A stretch of DNA of 64,000 nucleotides, taken from positions 153,441,814 through 153,505,813 of the forward strand of contig NC_045438.1 in the NCBI RefSeq assembly GCF_002776525.5, given 5' to 3'. A model generated the notes under the pieces. It was not told where the DNA came from, did not search any database, and saw only the letters and a program-made list of their open reading frames with translations. Shown here one piece after another: positions 1-8,906 of the stretch. A program made the translations under genes and the position numbers. The number at the start of each line of letters is the position of its first letter. The stretch's first letter is position 1. Source of the DNA: Piliocolobus tephrosceles (lineage: Eukaryota > Chordata > Mammalia > Primates > Cercopithecidae).

Positions 1-687
1 GTTCGTGGGTGGGTGGATGTTTTGGAAACTGTCTACTGAATGATCTGTATTGTGTATAAAAACAATAATTTTCCAGGCAGGGCTTTTTGTTGTTGTTATT
101 GGTATTGTCTGTCAAGCTCAGTAGTGGCTCAGCGTGAGCTTGGCGATGACAGGAGCAGTTGACAATTGGGAAGGAATAGGGAACCGCTCACCTCTGAAAC
201 GCCGGCTCGATGGAGGCTGGGCGTTTGTGTAGCAGTGACATGATAATCAGAAGTGCAATTTCGCCCCAGCAATATAGATACTGTACCCAGGCCTGGCTGG
301 GTCTTCTCTCTTTGAAGGATAAATTAAGCTGTTTACTCCTGTGCTGTTTATTAACTGCCTGACCTGATTTCCATTACCCGGCATCTGGAAACTTGGTGTC
401 TTAAGTTCTCCGGCTGAGGCGTCACCATGTCCTGAAATAAACATGATTTCACACTAGTCTTTATTCTATAGGGAAATAACATGACACAGGGAGCTCCTTC
501 TTCTTCTTATTTTTTAAATTCGTGGCACTTCAGAACAGAGCACAGAGGGAGATAGAAATGCCAGTGAACTTACTTTTTAGGCCAAATTCCATCTATCCTG
601 GTCTTTTCCAGACAAGTCTTGGATTTCATTGTCCAGCTGTTCAGTTTTCTAGGAGAAAAACTTTTAGTATCAAGAGAGGCAAGCACA
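1..687. other. Unique sequence, no gene seen
   Basis: No repeat family or coding exon was recognised. The stretch around 300-440 is moderately AT-rich, with TTATTAACTG and TAAATTAAGC motifs, and could be conserved noncoding DNA, but nothing here proves it. Short frames show no family resemblance. Confidence 0.4.
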
Positions 688-979
688 GGCCAGGGGCGGT
701 AGCTCACGCCTGTAATCCCAGCACTTCGGGAGGCTGAAGCAGGCAGATCACCTGAGGTTGGGAGTTTGAGACCAGCCTGGCCAATGTGGTGAAACCCCAT
801 CTTTACTAAAAATACAAAAGTTAGCCAGATATGGTGGTGTGCGCTTGTAATCCCAGCTACTCGGGAGGCTGAGGCAGGAGAATCGCTTGAACCCGGGAGG
901 TGGAGGTTGCAGTGAGCAGAGATCGCACCACTGCACTCCAGCCTGGGCAACAACAGTGAAGCTCCATCTAAAAAAAAAA
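688..979 (+). repeat. Alu (AluS-like)
   Basis: A full-length dimeric Alu starts at GGCCAGGGGCGG and ends in an A-rich tail followed by GAGAGAGA. Both arms, the middle A-rich linker and the GAGATCGC box are visible. It accounts for the open frames overlapping this interval. Confidence 0.97.
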
Positions 980-1973
980 GAGAGAGACTAGCACCAAGTT
1001 TTCAACACTACGACCTAGCCTAAGCTGCAACTGATGTCCATTCACCTGACTGAACTGAGCATCTGCGACTCTCGCTGGCTGGTGGTAACAGTAAATTCTG
1101 CCAGTGCAGTCACTCTGCCTTGCCTCACAGCCATTCCTCTTGGATATTCTCTGTCCTTCTTTTCCTTGGTGAGTCCCTTGCCTGTAACCCCTGCTGGCAC
1201 CTGTTCCTTGCCATCAGCATCTCTAGTGATGCTGCCTTGTTTGCTTATTATCTTGCTTGTTGCTATTGCTTGGACCATGCTAGGGCCTGCGATGTGTTCC
1301 TGCCACGTTGGGCTGGTCTTCTAGGGCCACCATCATTTCCTTGGTGGGCTGCCCTCAGGTGTCGTTATGGCACACCATTGCCGCGACCCCTTGACGCACT
1401 GTGTGTGCTGCTCCTGGTGCTGTTGTGTTGACGGATTCTCTCTCTCCTCATGCACCTCTGCTCCTTCTAAATGTTGACACTGTACCTGCCATGTGCCAGG
1501 AAGCGGTACTGTAATTGTAATAGGTTTGTTACCCAAAGCACACAGCAAGTCAACATGCTGAGACACCCGGCTGCAGCAGAGAAAGAAGGTGAATGGTAGG
1601 GCCGCCAAGTGGAAATAGAGGAAACCACCTACCCAAGGAGTCTGGGGCAAGGGTTTTGGAGTGGGCCAAAGTGTGGAGAGGGTTGATTGATGGGAGTGTG
1701 CAGTGTAAAATCAAGGAATAGGGAGAGGAAGAAGCTGTATTCTCATGCTGGTCCCATTCCTCTGTGGGGGTCTTCGAACTGGTTGCTGGAATTCTGGGTC
1801 TGAAAAACATCTTAAGTCATCCTTAAACAAAAGCCGTATGACCCTAATATCAGAGATCCTGTCTCAAGGAACAAGGGGGATGCAAATGGTCACTGCCTAG
1901 TGCTACGTGAGTTTTAGCAGCAAGGAAGTGGGCCACAGTGCAGCCTGACTAATGCTTCATAATGACTCTACTT
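980..1973. other. Unique sequence, no gene seen
   Basis: About 1 kb without a recognisable repeat. Frames of 96-105 codons occur on both strands but resemble no family I know and overlap one another, as chance frames do. No exon can be supported. Confidence 0.4.
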
Positions 1974-2263
1974 CTTTTTTTTGAGACAGAGTCTCGCTGC
2001 GACACCCAGGCTGGAACGCAGTGGTGCAACCTCTGCTCACTGCAACCTCTGCCTCCTGGGTTGAAGCGATTCTCCTGTCTCAGCCTCCCAAGTAGCTGGG
2101 ACTACAGGCGTGAACCACCATGCCCAGCTAATTTTTGTATTTTTATTAGAGACGGGGTTTCATCATATTGGCCATTCTGGTCTCAAACTCCTGACCTCAA
2201 GTGATCTGCCTGCATCAGTCTCCCAAAGGTCTAGGATTACAGGCGTGAGCCACCGTGCCCGGC
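1974..2263 (-). repeat. Alu
   Basis: A full-length Alu on the minus strand: poly-T, then GAGACAGAGTCTCGCTGCG, ending in GTGAGCCACCGTGCCCGGC, the complement of the Alu head. Confidence 0.97.
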
Positions 2264-2424
2264 GTATAATTCTATTATAGGTCTGTCCAGACCTGGCATG
2301 CAGTTCTTCCCAACTCTATGGGGACAGTTTCAGCACCCTGATGTTCCCTTGGGCCATCACCATCCCCTTCCTCCTCAGCCTCGGGAGTATGTCTGGAGAA
2401 TGTGGCATACTCAGGGCAAGACAA

Positions 2425-2495
2425 TAGCAGGGTGGTTAGTGGCCAGGGCTCTGGAGCTACTGCTTGCCTGGGTTTTAATCTCAGCTCTGTCATAT
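2425..2495 (+). repeat. MIR, 5' part
   Basis: The phrase GGGCTCTGGAGCTACTGC followed by a GCCTGGGTTTTAATCTC-like run matches the tRNA-derived core of MIR. An Alu at 2,496-2,808 interrupts the copy, which resumes at 2,809. Confidence 0.8.
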
Positions 2496-2808
2496 TTTAT
2501 TCTATTTTATTTTATTTTGAGCTGGAGTGTCACTTTATCACCCAGGCTTGAGTGCAGGGGTGCGACCTCAGCTCACTGCAACCTCTGCCTCCTGGAACCT
2601 CTGCCCCCTGGGACCAAGCAATTCTCCTGCCTCAGCCTCCTGGGTAGCTGGGATTACAGGTGCCACCACCACGCCTGGCTAATCTTTTGTATTTTTAGTA
2701 GAGATGGGATTTCATCACGTTGGCCAGGCTGGTCTAGAACTCCTGACCTCAAGTGATCCACCCACCTCGCCTCCCAAAATGCTGGGATTACAGGCGTGAG
2801 CCACTGTG
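2496..2808 (-). repeat. Alu inserted in a MIR
   Basis: A minus-strand Alu with a TATTTTATTT-type tail. It is flanked by target-site duplications CAGCTCTGTCAT (about 2,482) and CAGCTCTGCCAT (about 2,816), which join the MIR halves. The right arm repeats the phrase CTCTGCCTCCTGGAACCTCTGCC, a small internal duplication. Confidence 0.95.
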
Positions 2809-2958
2809 AGACCCCAGCTCTGCCATCTACCATCTGTGTGTCTTTGTGCAGTTTACTCCCCCTCTCTGTGCTTGTCTCCTCATCTGTAAAATGAGGCTAG
2901 CACCAGCGAATCTCCTCCACAGGGCTGTGAGAAAGAATAGTACTTGGTACACGGTCAA
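2809..2958 (+). repeat. MIR, 3' part
   Basis: The MIR resumes with CTGCCATCTACCATCTGTGT, followed by the diagnostic CTCCTCATCTGTAAAATGAG. It is the continuation of the piece at 2,425-2,495. Confidence 0.85.
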
Positions 2959-3572
2959 TTTTTTTTTTTTTTTCTGAGATAAGGTGTGGCTGGCTCTACC
3001 TCCCAGGCTGGAGTACAGTGGCACAATCTTGGCTTACTGCAACCTCCACTTCCTGGGCTCAAGTGATCCTCCCACCTCAGCCTTCCTAGTAGCTGGGACT
3101 ACAGGCGTGCGCCACCATGCCCAGCTAATTATTGTATTTTTTTTTTTTTTTTTTTTGAGATGGAGTCTTGCTCTGTCACCCAGGCTGGAGTGCAGTGGCT
3201 GGATCTCAGCTCACTGCAAGCTCCTCCTCTCGGGTTCATGCCATTCTCCTGCCTCAGCCTCCCGAGTAGCTGGGACTACAGGCGCCAGCCACCTCGCCCG
3301 GCTAGTTTTTTGTATTTTTTTAGTAGAGAGGGGTTTCACCATGTTAGCCAGGATGGTCTCGATCTCCTGACCTCGTGATCCGCCCGTCTCGGCCTCCCAA
3401 AGTGCTGGGATTACAGGCTTGAGCCACCGCGCCCGGCAATTATTGTATTTTTTGAAGAGATGGGGATTTTACCATGTTGCCCAGGCTGGTCTGCAACTCC
3501 TGAGCTCAAGAGATCTGCTTGCCTCGGCCTCCCAAGGTGCTGGGATTATAGGTGAGGCACTGTGCCCAACCA
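2959..3572 (-). repeat. Older Alu, split by a young AluY
   Basis: The outer minus-strand Alu (AluJ/S-like) runs from the poly-T at 2,959 to about 3,135 and resumes at about 3,438, ending at GAGGCACTGTGCCCAACC. The phrase AATTATTGTATTTT, duplicated on both sides of the inner element, is the target-site duplication of the younger insertion. Confidence 0.95.
3136..3437 (-). repeat. Young AluY (Old World monkey type) inside an Alu
   Basis: It carries the cercopithecid-type changes GGCTGGATCTCAGCTCACTG, GCCACCTCGCCCGGCTAG and CAGGCTTGAGCC. It is intact, close to consensus and bordered by AATTATTGTATTTT target duplications in the host Alu. Confidence 0.95.
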
Positions 3573-3800
3573 TGGTAAATTTTTAAAACACAATTAACTA
3601 TTGTTATTATCCTGCTCTTCACGTTATCGAACACTTTTTCCTGCAGTTCTAGGTTTCCGGTGATTCTTTCGATCTCACAAATAGAGACATGACCTTTCCT
3701 TTCCTTTTGTGGTATTTTTTGAAAGGGCTCCCCCAGCAGACAGACCAGGGCTCCAATGATGCTGCAGTTTTCATTTTTTCTCCACAGATCTTTTTTTCCT

Positions 3801-3950
3801 CTGGAGTAGCACTGTCCAGTTCAGTAGCCACATGTGACTGGTGGCTACTGAGCCCTTGCAACGTAAGTAGTCATATTTGAGATGTGCTGTTAGTGTAAAA
3901 TGCACACTGGAATTCAAAGACCTAGTATAAGAAAAAGAATGTGTATATGT
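3801..3950. repeat. hAT-like DNA transposon fragment
   Basis: AGCACTGTCCAGTTCAGTAG followed by a CCACATGTGACTGGTGGCTACTGAG-type run resembles a common MER-type nonautonomous hAT element that starts near CAGTGCTGTCCAATAG. The far end is lost near an AT/GT-rich run and the next Alu. Family assignment is from memory. Confidence 0.5.
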
Positions 3951-3982
3951 GTGTATATGTGGAGATATAGATATGTATATAT

Positions 3983-4266
3983 TTGAGACAGGGTCTTGCT
4001 GTGTTGCCCCGGCTGGAGTGCAGTGGCACAATCATAGCTCACTGCAGCCTCAACCTCCTGGGCTCAAGTGATTCTCCCACCTTAGCCTCACAAGTAGCTG
4101 GGACCACAGGCGCGCACGACCATGCTTGGCTAATTTTTGTATTTTTTGTAGATATGGGGTTTTGCAGTTTTGTCTAGCCTAGTCTTGAACTCCTGGGCTG
4201 AAGTGATCCACCTGCTTTGAGCTCCCAAAGTGCTGGGATTATAGGTGTGATTCACTGCACCTGACC
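3983..4266 (-). repeat. Alu (AluJ-like)
   Basis: A minus-strand Alu with AluJ-type features (AATCATAGCTCACTGCAGCC, CCTGGGCTCAAGTGATTC) and much divergence. It ends at GATTCACTGCACCTGACC. Confidence 0.92.
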
Positions 4267-4301
4267 AAAATATATGTATTTAAAAAATTTTTATTTTAAT
4301 A

Positions 4302-4558
4302 GAGACAGAGTCTGGCTTATTGCCCAGTCTAGAGTGCAGTTGCTACTCACTCCCACTACTAATCAGCATAGGAGTTTTGGCCTGCTCCACTTCTGACCTG
4401 GGCTGGTTCACGCCTCCTTAGGCAACCTGGAGGCTACCATAGTGATGCTGAACTTAGTGCAGATGCCCCATTGGCATCGTGTGTGACAGATCAGAACTCA
4501 TAGGCTCAAGTGGTCCTCCCGCCTCAGCCTCCCAGGTAACTGGGACTACAGGCATGTG
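4302..4558 (-). pseudogene. RN7SL: 7SL RNA (SRP RNA) pseudogene
   Basis: Read on the minus strand, this copies the RNA scaffold of the signal recognition particle, not an Alu. Between the Alu-type ends lies the 7SL S domain, absent from Alu: AACTTAGTGC, GGTTCACGCCTCCTTAGGCA and CTACTAATCAGCATAGGAG are complements of conserved S-domain segments. About 257 of roughly 300 nt are present. The 5' end of the RNA (right side here) is cut by about 15-20 nt at 4,558. T-rich DNA on the left is consistent with the complement of a poly-A tail. Many substitutions and the missing 5' end argue against function. Confidence 0.9.
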
Positions 4559-4662
4559 ATTATCAATAATAACAATATCAATAATAATATTGATTGCATG
4601 TTGAAATGATGTTTTGAATATATTGGGCCAAGGGAGATATATTATTAACATGAATTACCCCC

Positions 4663-4958
4663 ATTTTTTTTTCTTTTGAGACAGAGTCTTGCTCTGTCGC
4701 TTAGGCTGGAATGCAGTGGTGCAGTCTTAGCTCACTGCAACCTCCGCCTCCAGAGTTTAAGTGATTCTTCTGCCTCAGCCTCTGACTAGCTGAGATTACA
4801 GGTGTGCGCCATCATGCCCAGCTAATTCTTTTTTTCTTTGTATGTTTAGTAGAGACGGGGGTTTCACCATGTTGGTCAGGCTGGTCTCGAACTCCTGACC
4901 TCAAATGATCTGCCTGCCAAAGTGCTGGGATTATAAGCATGAGCCACCATGCCCAGAC
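4663..4958 (-). repeat. Alu
   Basis: A minus-strand Alu from poly-T/CTTTTGAGACAGAGTC to GAGCCACCATGCCCAGAC, with a small deletion in the left arm (GATCTGCCTGCCAAAGTGC). Confidence 0.95.
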
Positions 4959-5043
4959 CGTTTGTAATTATTCCTAATGTGGCCACTAAAACAATTTTTT
5001 TAATTATGGTAAAATATATATAATATAAAGTTTGCCTTTTTAG

Positions 5044-5262
5044 TCCGTGTGCGGTGGCTCATGCCTGTAATCCCAGTACTTTGGGAGGCTGAGGCAGGGT
5101 GGATCACCTGAGGTCAGGAGTTCAAGACCAGCCTGGCCAACACGGTGAGACCCTTGCCCCTACTAACAATACAAAAAAATTAGTTGGGCATGGTGGCGCA
5201 CGTCTGTAATCCCAGCTACTGGGCAGGCTGAGACATGCGTATCACTTGAACCTGGGAGGCAG
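5044..5262 (+). repeat. Alu, 3'-truncated
   Basis: A plus-strand Alu starting at GTCCGTGTGCGGTGGCTC and breaking off after CTTGAACCTGGGAGGCAG, so the end of the right arm and the A tail are missing. Confidence 0.92.
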
Positions 5263-5482
5263 TATTACTTTGGGCTAAGGTTCTTTGATTTCTGGAAATG
5301 TTTCATAGCCCACTTTGGTCACAATTAAACGTGGTCAGAACCACATGGGGAGCCCAATATTATTTCTAATTGTTGTGTGAATGAGGGCTGAAATCATGGC
5401 CCAGCCTGACAAATCCTCTTTGGTTTCAGGGACTTTAACAAATCTTTATAGATAAATGTGTGTGGCACTCTCTCTCTCTCTC
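5263..5482. other. Unique spacer with CT run
   Basis: Unique sequence ending in a short TCTCTCTC run next to the poly-T of the following Alu monomer. Nothing gene-like is seen. Confidence 0.4.
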
Positions 5483-5616
5483 TTTTTCTTTTTTTTTGGA
5501 GAGATGAAGATCTAGCAATGTGCCCAGGCTGGTCTCGAACTCCTGGCCTCAGGTGATCTGCCTGCCTCAGCCTCCCAAAGTGCTGAGATTATAGATATGA
5601 GCCACTATGCCTGGCC
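5483..5616 (-). repeat. Free left Alu monomer (FLAM-like)
   Basis: Only the left-arm complement is present: T tract, GGAGAGATGAAG, then GCCCAGGCTGGTCTCGAACT, ending at GAGCCACTATGCCTGGCC. It has its own T tract, so it looks like a monomeric insertion and not a deletion of a dimer. Confidence 0.8.
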
Positions 5617-5635
5617 CTGGCTCAGTAACATTTGT

Positions 5636-5683
5636 TCTTCCTTCCTTCCTTCCTTTCTCTCTCTCTCTTTCTGTCTGTCTTTC
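5636..5683. repeat. TTCC/CT/GTCT microsatellite
   Basis: A short pyrimidine-rich tract (TTCC, TCTC and CTGT units) beside the tail of the next minus-strand Alu. Confidence 0.85.
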
Positions 5684-5968
5684 CTTTTTGAGACAGGGGC
5701 CTAGCTCTGTCACCAGGCTGGAGTACAGTGGTGTGATCATATCTCACTGTAGCCTCAACCTCATGGGCTGAAGCAATCCTCCTACCTCAGCCTCTTGAGT
5801 AGCTGGGACTTACAGGTGCACACTCTGCACTCAGCTAATTTTTGTATTTTTAGTAGACACGGGGTTTCATCATGTCGCCCAGGCTGGTCTCGAACGACTG
5901 ACCTCAGGTGATCCACCTGCCTCGGCTTTCCAAAGTGCTGGGATTATAGACATGAACCACTGAGCCCA
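5684..5968 (-). repeat. Alu
   Basis: A minus-strand Alu from TTTTTGAGACAGGGGCC to ATGAACCACTGAGCCC. The TATCTCACTGTAGCCTC phrase suggests the AluJ or early AluS age class. Confidence 0.94.
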
Positions 5969-6696
5969 AAAACATTTCTAATATGAAGAAGTAGAGTCTA
6001 ACCTAAACACACCTGTCTTTCACTATGAAAATATTTCTCATTTCTTTCTTTCTTTTTTTTTTTTAACTCTTCAAATGTTTTTGCTTGCCCAGTTGGGAAT
6101 TCTCAGTGTTTGTATACTTACTAGTTTTACTCTCAAATTGTATAGCACATTACTAAAATTAATGTAATTATTTTTTTACAGAGTAAAATAGAATACAGTA
6201 AATAAAATAGAGGTCTAACTATGCCCTTTGTGGGTCTCCATGGGTCATCTTGCACGCAGTCTGGGGTTTAGGAATCCTACTTTGGAGACTACTGCATCAT
6301 GCTTCTTCCATTGGAAAGATGCAAATTCCCCAGAATGGAATTTGTTCTTCTCTTATTAGTGGTAGGATAGAATTATTATTACAGTCAAAACTGTCCATCT
6401 CTTTACGCCAAAACCTACAACAAAGTTTTGGCAATACTGTAATATTGTATGAGAATGATCTACAGCTGGGGCTTTTCGTCCCAGATGAGCAGGACACTGG
6501 CACAGGGACAAGATGTTGACGACATAGAGTGTTTTCATTGTGTTTTTCTGTATAAACTTATTTACTATCATTAGTAATCATCACTGTATGAAAACTTCCA
6601 GGCTGGCAATGCTACAAACAGTAAGGCACGGAAGACTTTCTCTCAGGCTCTGTTTGATGGAAAACACACAAACCATGGGTGAAAATGGCAGGATCT
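5969..6696. other. Unique, AT-rich sequence, no gene seen
   Basis: About 730 bp without a clear repeat apart from a TTTC run near 6,040-6,064. The 89-codon frame at 6,250 has no recognisable homology. The end (6,684-6,697) is the target site of the following Alu pair. Confidence 0.4.
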
Positions 6697-7000
6697 GCTG
6701 GGCACAGTGGCTCACGACTGTAATCCCAGCACTTTGGAAGGTCGGGTTGGGCAGATCGCTTGAGTTTAGGAGTTTGAGACCATCCTGGCCAACATGGTGA
6801 AACCCCGTCTCTACTAAAAATACAAAAATTAGCCAGGCATGGTGGCAGGTGCCTGTAATCCCAGCTACTCAGGAAGCTGAGGCATGAGAATCACTTGAAC
6901 CCAGGAGGTGGAGGTTGCAGTGAGCCAAGATCATGCCATTGTACTCTGGCCCAGACAGCAGAGCAACACTCCATCTCAAAAAAACAAAACAAAAAAAAAT
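6697..7000 (+). repeat. Alu, first of a tandem pair
   Basis: A plus-strand Alu with a CAAAAAAACAAAACAAA tail. Its left target site AAAATGGCAGGATC (about 6,684) recurs only after the second Alu, at about 7,311, so the second Alu landed in the tail of this one. Confidence 0.95.
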
Positions 7001-7001
7001 C

Positions 7002-7308
7002 CGGGCGCGGTGGCTCACGCATGTAATGCCAGCTCTTTGGGAGGCCGAGGCGGGTGGATCGTGAGGTCAGGAAGTCGAGACCATCCTGTCTACCATGGTG
7101 AAACCCTGTGTCTACTAAAAATACAAAAAAAAAAAAAAATTAGCTGAGCGTTGTGGCAGGAGCTGTAGTCCCAGCTACTTGGGAGGCTGAGGCAGGAGAA
7201 TGACGTGAACCCAGGAGGTGGAGCTTGCAGTGAGCCGAGATTGCGCCACTGCACTCCAGCCTGGGCGACAGAGCGAGACTCCGTCTCAACACAAAATGAA
7301 AAAAAAAC
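7002..7308 (+). repeat. AluY, second of a tandem pair
   Basis: It starts at CCGGGCGCGGTGGCTCACGC, has the AluY phrase GTGGATCGTGAGGTCAGGA and GGAGCTTGCAGTGAGCCGAG, and ends in an AAAATGAAAAAAAAACC tail before the shared target duplication. Confidence 0.95.
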
Positions 7309-7433
7309 CAAAATGGCAGGATCAAGGTATATGTGGTTAGTAGCAAGACACTGAATACATAATCCCCACACAGAAGAATATATTGAAACCTCTGTGTATT
7401 ATGCCTGACATTAATTACTTGTGCTTTAAAAAT

Positions 7434-7459
7434 ATGTGTGTGTATGTGTACATTATATA

Positions 7460-7490
<31 letters not shown>

Positions 7491-7496
7491 ATATAT
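7434..7496. repeat. TG/TA microsatellite
   Basis: TGTGTGTATGTG, an ATTATATATG spacer, then about 12 TG units and a TATATG end. Not attached to an Alu. Confidence 0.95.
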
Positions 7497-7839
7497 GACT
7501 CACCTAGGAATGTCAAATTTTGGAAGTTTCTAGATGCAACCCTCAGCAGGGAGACCTCCCCAGACCAGGACAGGATGTGCTTAGATGGCGAGTTACATGA
7601 CTGGAGGTGGCCTCTCTCTGCTGCTCCCTGTGTGTTGCAAGGATTAGTGTAATTAGAGCCTGTGCTTGTGCAGCATTTGACATTCTCGGACAAAAAGTGC
7701 TAGATGAGCGCAAAATTTTATAACTGTAATGGAATCCAAGCAAATAGCGTTGTAATAAATGGGTCTTGCTGCTGATACTGCATTTAAGAGTCCCTTCTTT
7801 ATTATTGCATGTTTACTCTATGTGATGAACCGAGGTGAT
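7497..7839. other. Unique sequence, possible conserved noncoding DNA
   Basis: No repeat is recognised. Motifs such as GTGTAATTAGAGCC and GCGCAAAATTTTATAACTG give it the look of noncoding regulatory DNA, but only cross-species alignment could show this. Confidence 0.3.
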
Positions 7840-8062
7840 TAATAACAATGATAATAATTACTCCTACAGCATTTTATGCTTTCAAAGGGCTTTACAACTT
7901 GTTTATTATGTAATCTTTAATCTTCCCAGTTGCTGCTCTGCTAAGTCAGTGTTGTTTTTGTTTTTAAAAATTTTCGTAGAAATGGAGAAATCAGAGGACT
8001 AGAGAGCAGGGCTGAGGTTTTCAAGTTCCCACAGCAAGTCAGTGCGAGGAGCTGCTGGATTT
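7840..8062 (-). repeat. MIR/L2-like ancient repeat
   Basis: The order TTTACAACTTGTTTATTATG, ATCTTCCCAGTTGCTGC, GAAATGGAGAAATCAGAGGA and CCCACAGCAAGTCAGTGCG follows the complement of MIR (TTTACA..., ACAGATGAGGAAAC..., CACACAGCTAGTAAG). It is strongly diverged. Confidence 0.6.
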
Positions 8063-8763
8063 TGATTTGGAAAAGAGAGATGTTGAATGAGCTGGAAGAG
8101 AGGGTGAGACGGGTTGGAGAGAAGACAGGTGGAGCTCACAGTGGTAACCTTGCAGCGTTCGGTGCAGATTGCTATGATCTGGGTGTGAGGAACCAAAGCT
8201 AGGGTGCTTGGCGAGTCTAAAGCAAAGGCAACTTGATACAGAATGCGTAGGTGGAGGTTCCTCAACACCCGCTCTGTTTAGGCCGGGATGCTCCAGTGAC
8301 ATTTGTGCTATCGCCTGTGTTCATTCAGCTGGTACTTAACACCTGGTCAAGGTTGATCAAGGGGAGTAGGGCTTTGTGTCGCAGCTAATTGGGTGCTATA
8401 AGGAAAAGACCCCCAAACTGTAGTGTCAGCAACTGTGCATTGCATAATCAGCTGCTTCGAATACCCACTGGGGGATTAGACTAGGATAAGCAAGTGCTGT
8501 AGGGATCTGCGAGACAAGCAGTGTGTCAATTACAGTGTGGATGGCCAGATTTATGTGCTTTTTGGCAGTGCTGCTGAACTATTAATCATGTCTCATGAAC
8601 AGGCCCCATGTAAACCGATAGCAAATGGTATATCTTAAGGAGCATCCCAGCAAAAAATGTCCCATTTCCCCTATATCTTCTGCTGATGTCTAAGGTGCTG
8701 AAAATGAGAATGGATACACAGAGCCATCAAGCAATAATCAAGAGCCAAGCTACCCCTTCCCCG
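8063..8763. other. Unique sequence, possible conserved noncoding DNA
   Basis: No repeat or exon is recognised. The AT-rich part around 8,380-8,620 contains CAGCTAATTGGG, GTCAATTACAG and CTATTAATCATG and could be regulatory. The 80-90 codon frames here show no homology. Confidence 0.3.
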
Positions 8764-8906
8764 TTTCCTTTCCTTCCTTCCTTCCCTCCCTCCCTCCCTC
8801 CCTCCTTCCTTCCTTCCTTCCTTCCTTCCTTCCTTCCTTCCTTCCTTCCTTCCCTCCTTCCCTCCTTCCCTCCTTCCTTCCTCGCTTCCTCGCTTCCTTT
8901 CTTTTT
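8764..8906. repeat. Polypyrimidine TTCC/CCCT microsatellite
   Basis: Positions 8,764-8,883 contain only C and T, mainly TTCC with a CCCT block in the middle and CCTTCCCT units at the end. Two CTCG units then interrupt it before CCTTTCTTTTT. The complementary strand is pure purine. Confidence 0.98.

Noticed and set aside
570..953. 127-codon minus-strand frame and dozens of similar frames with peptides like SPRLECSG or QAGVQW
   Set aside because: These are Alu consensus read in sense or antisense. No splice, promoter or conservation evidence supports translation.
2425..2958. tRNA gene in the MIR sequences
   Set aside because: MIR heads are tRNA-derived, but no complete cloverleaf with A and B boxes was seen.
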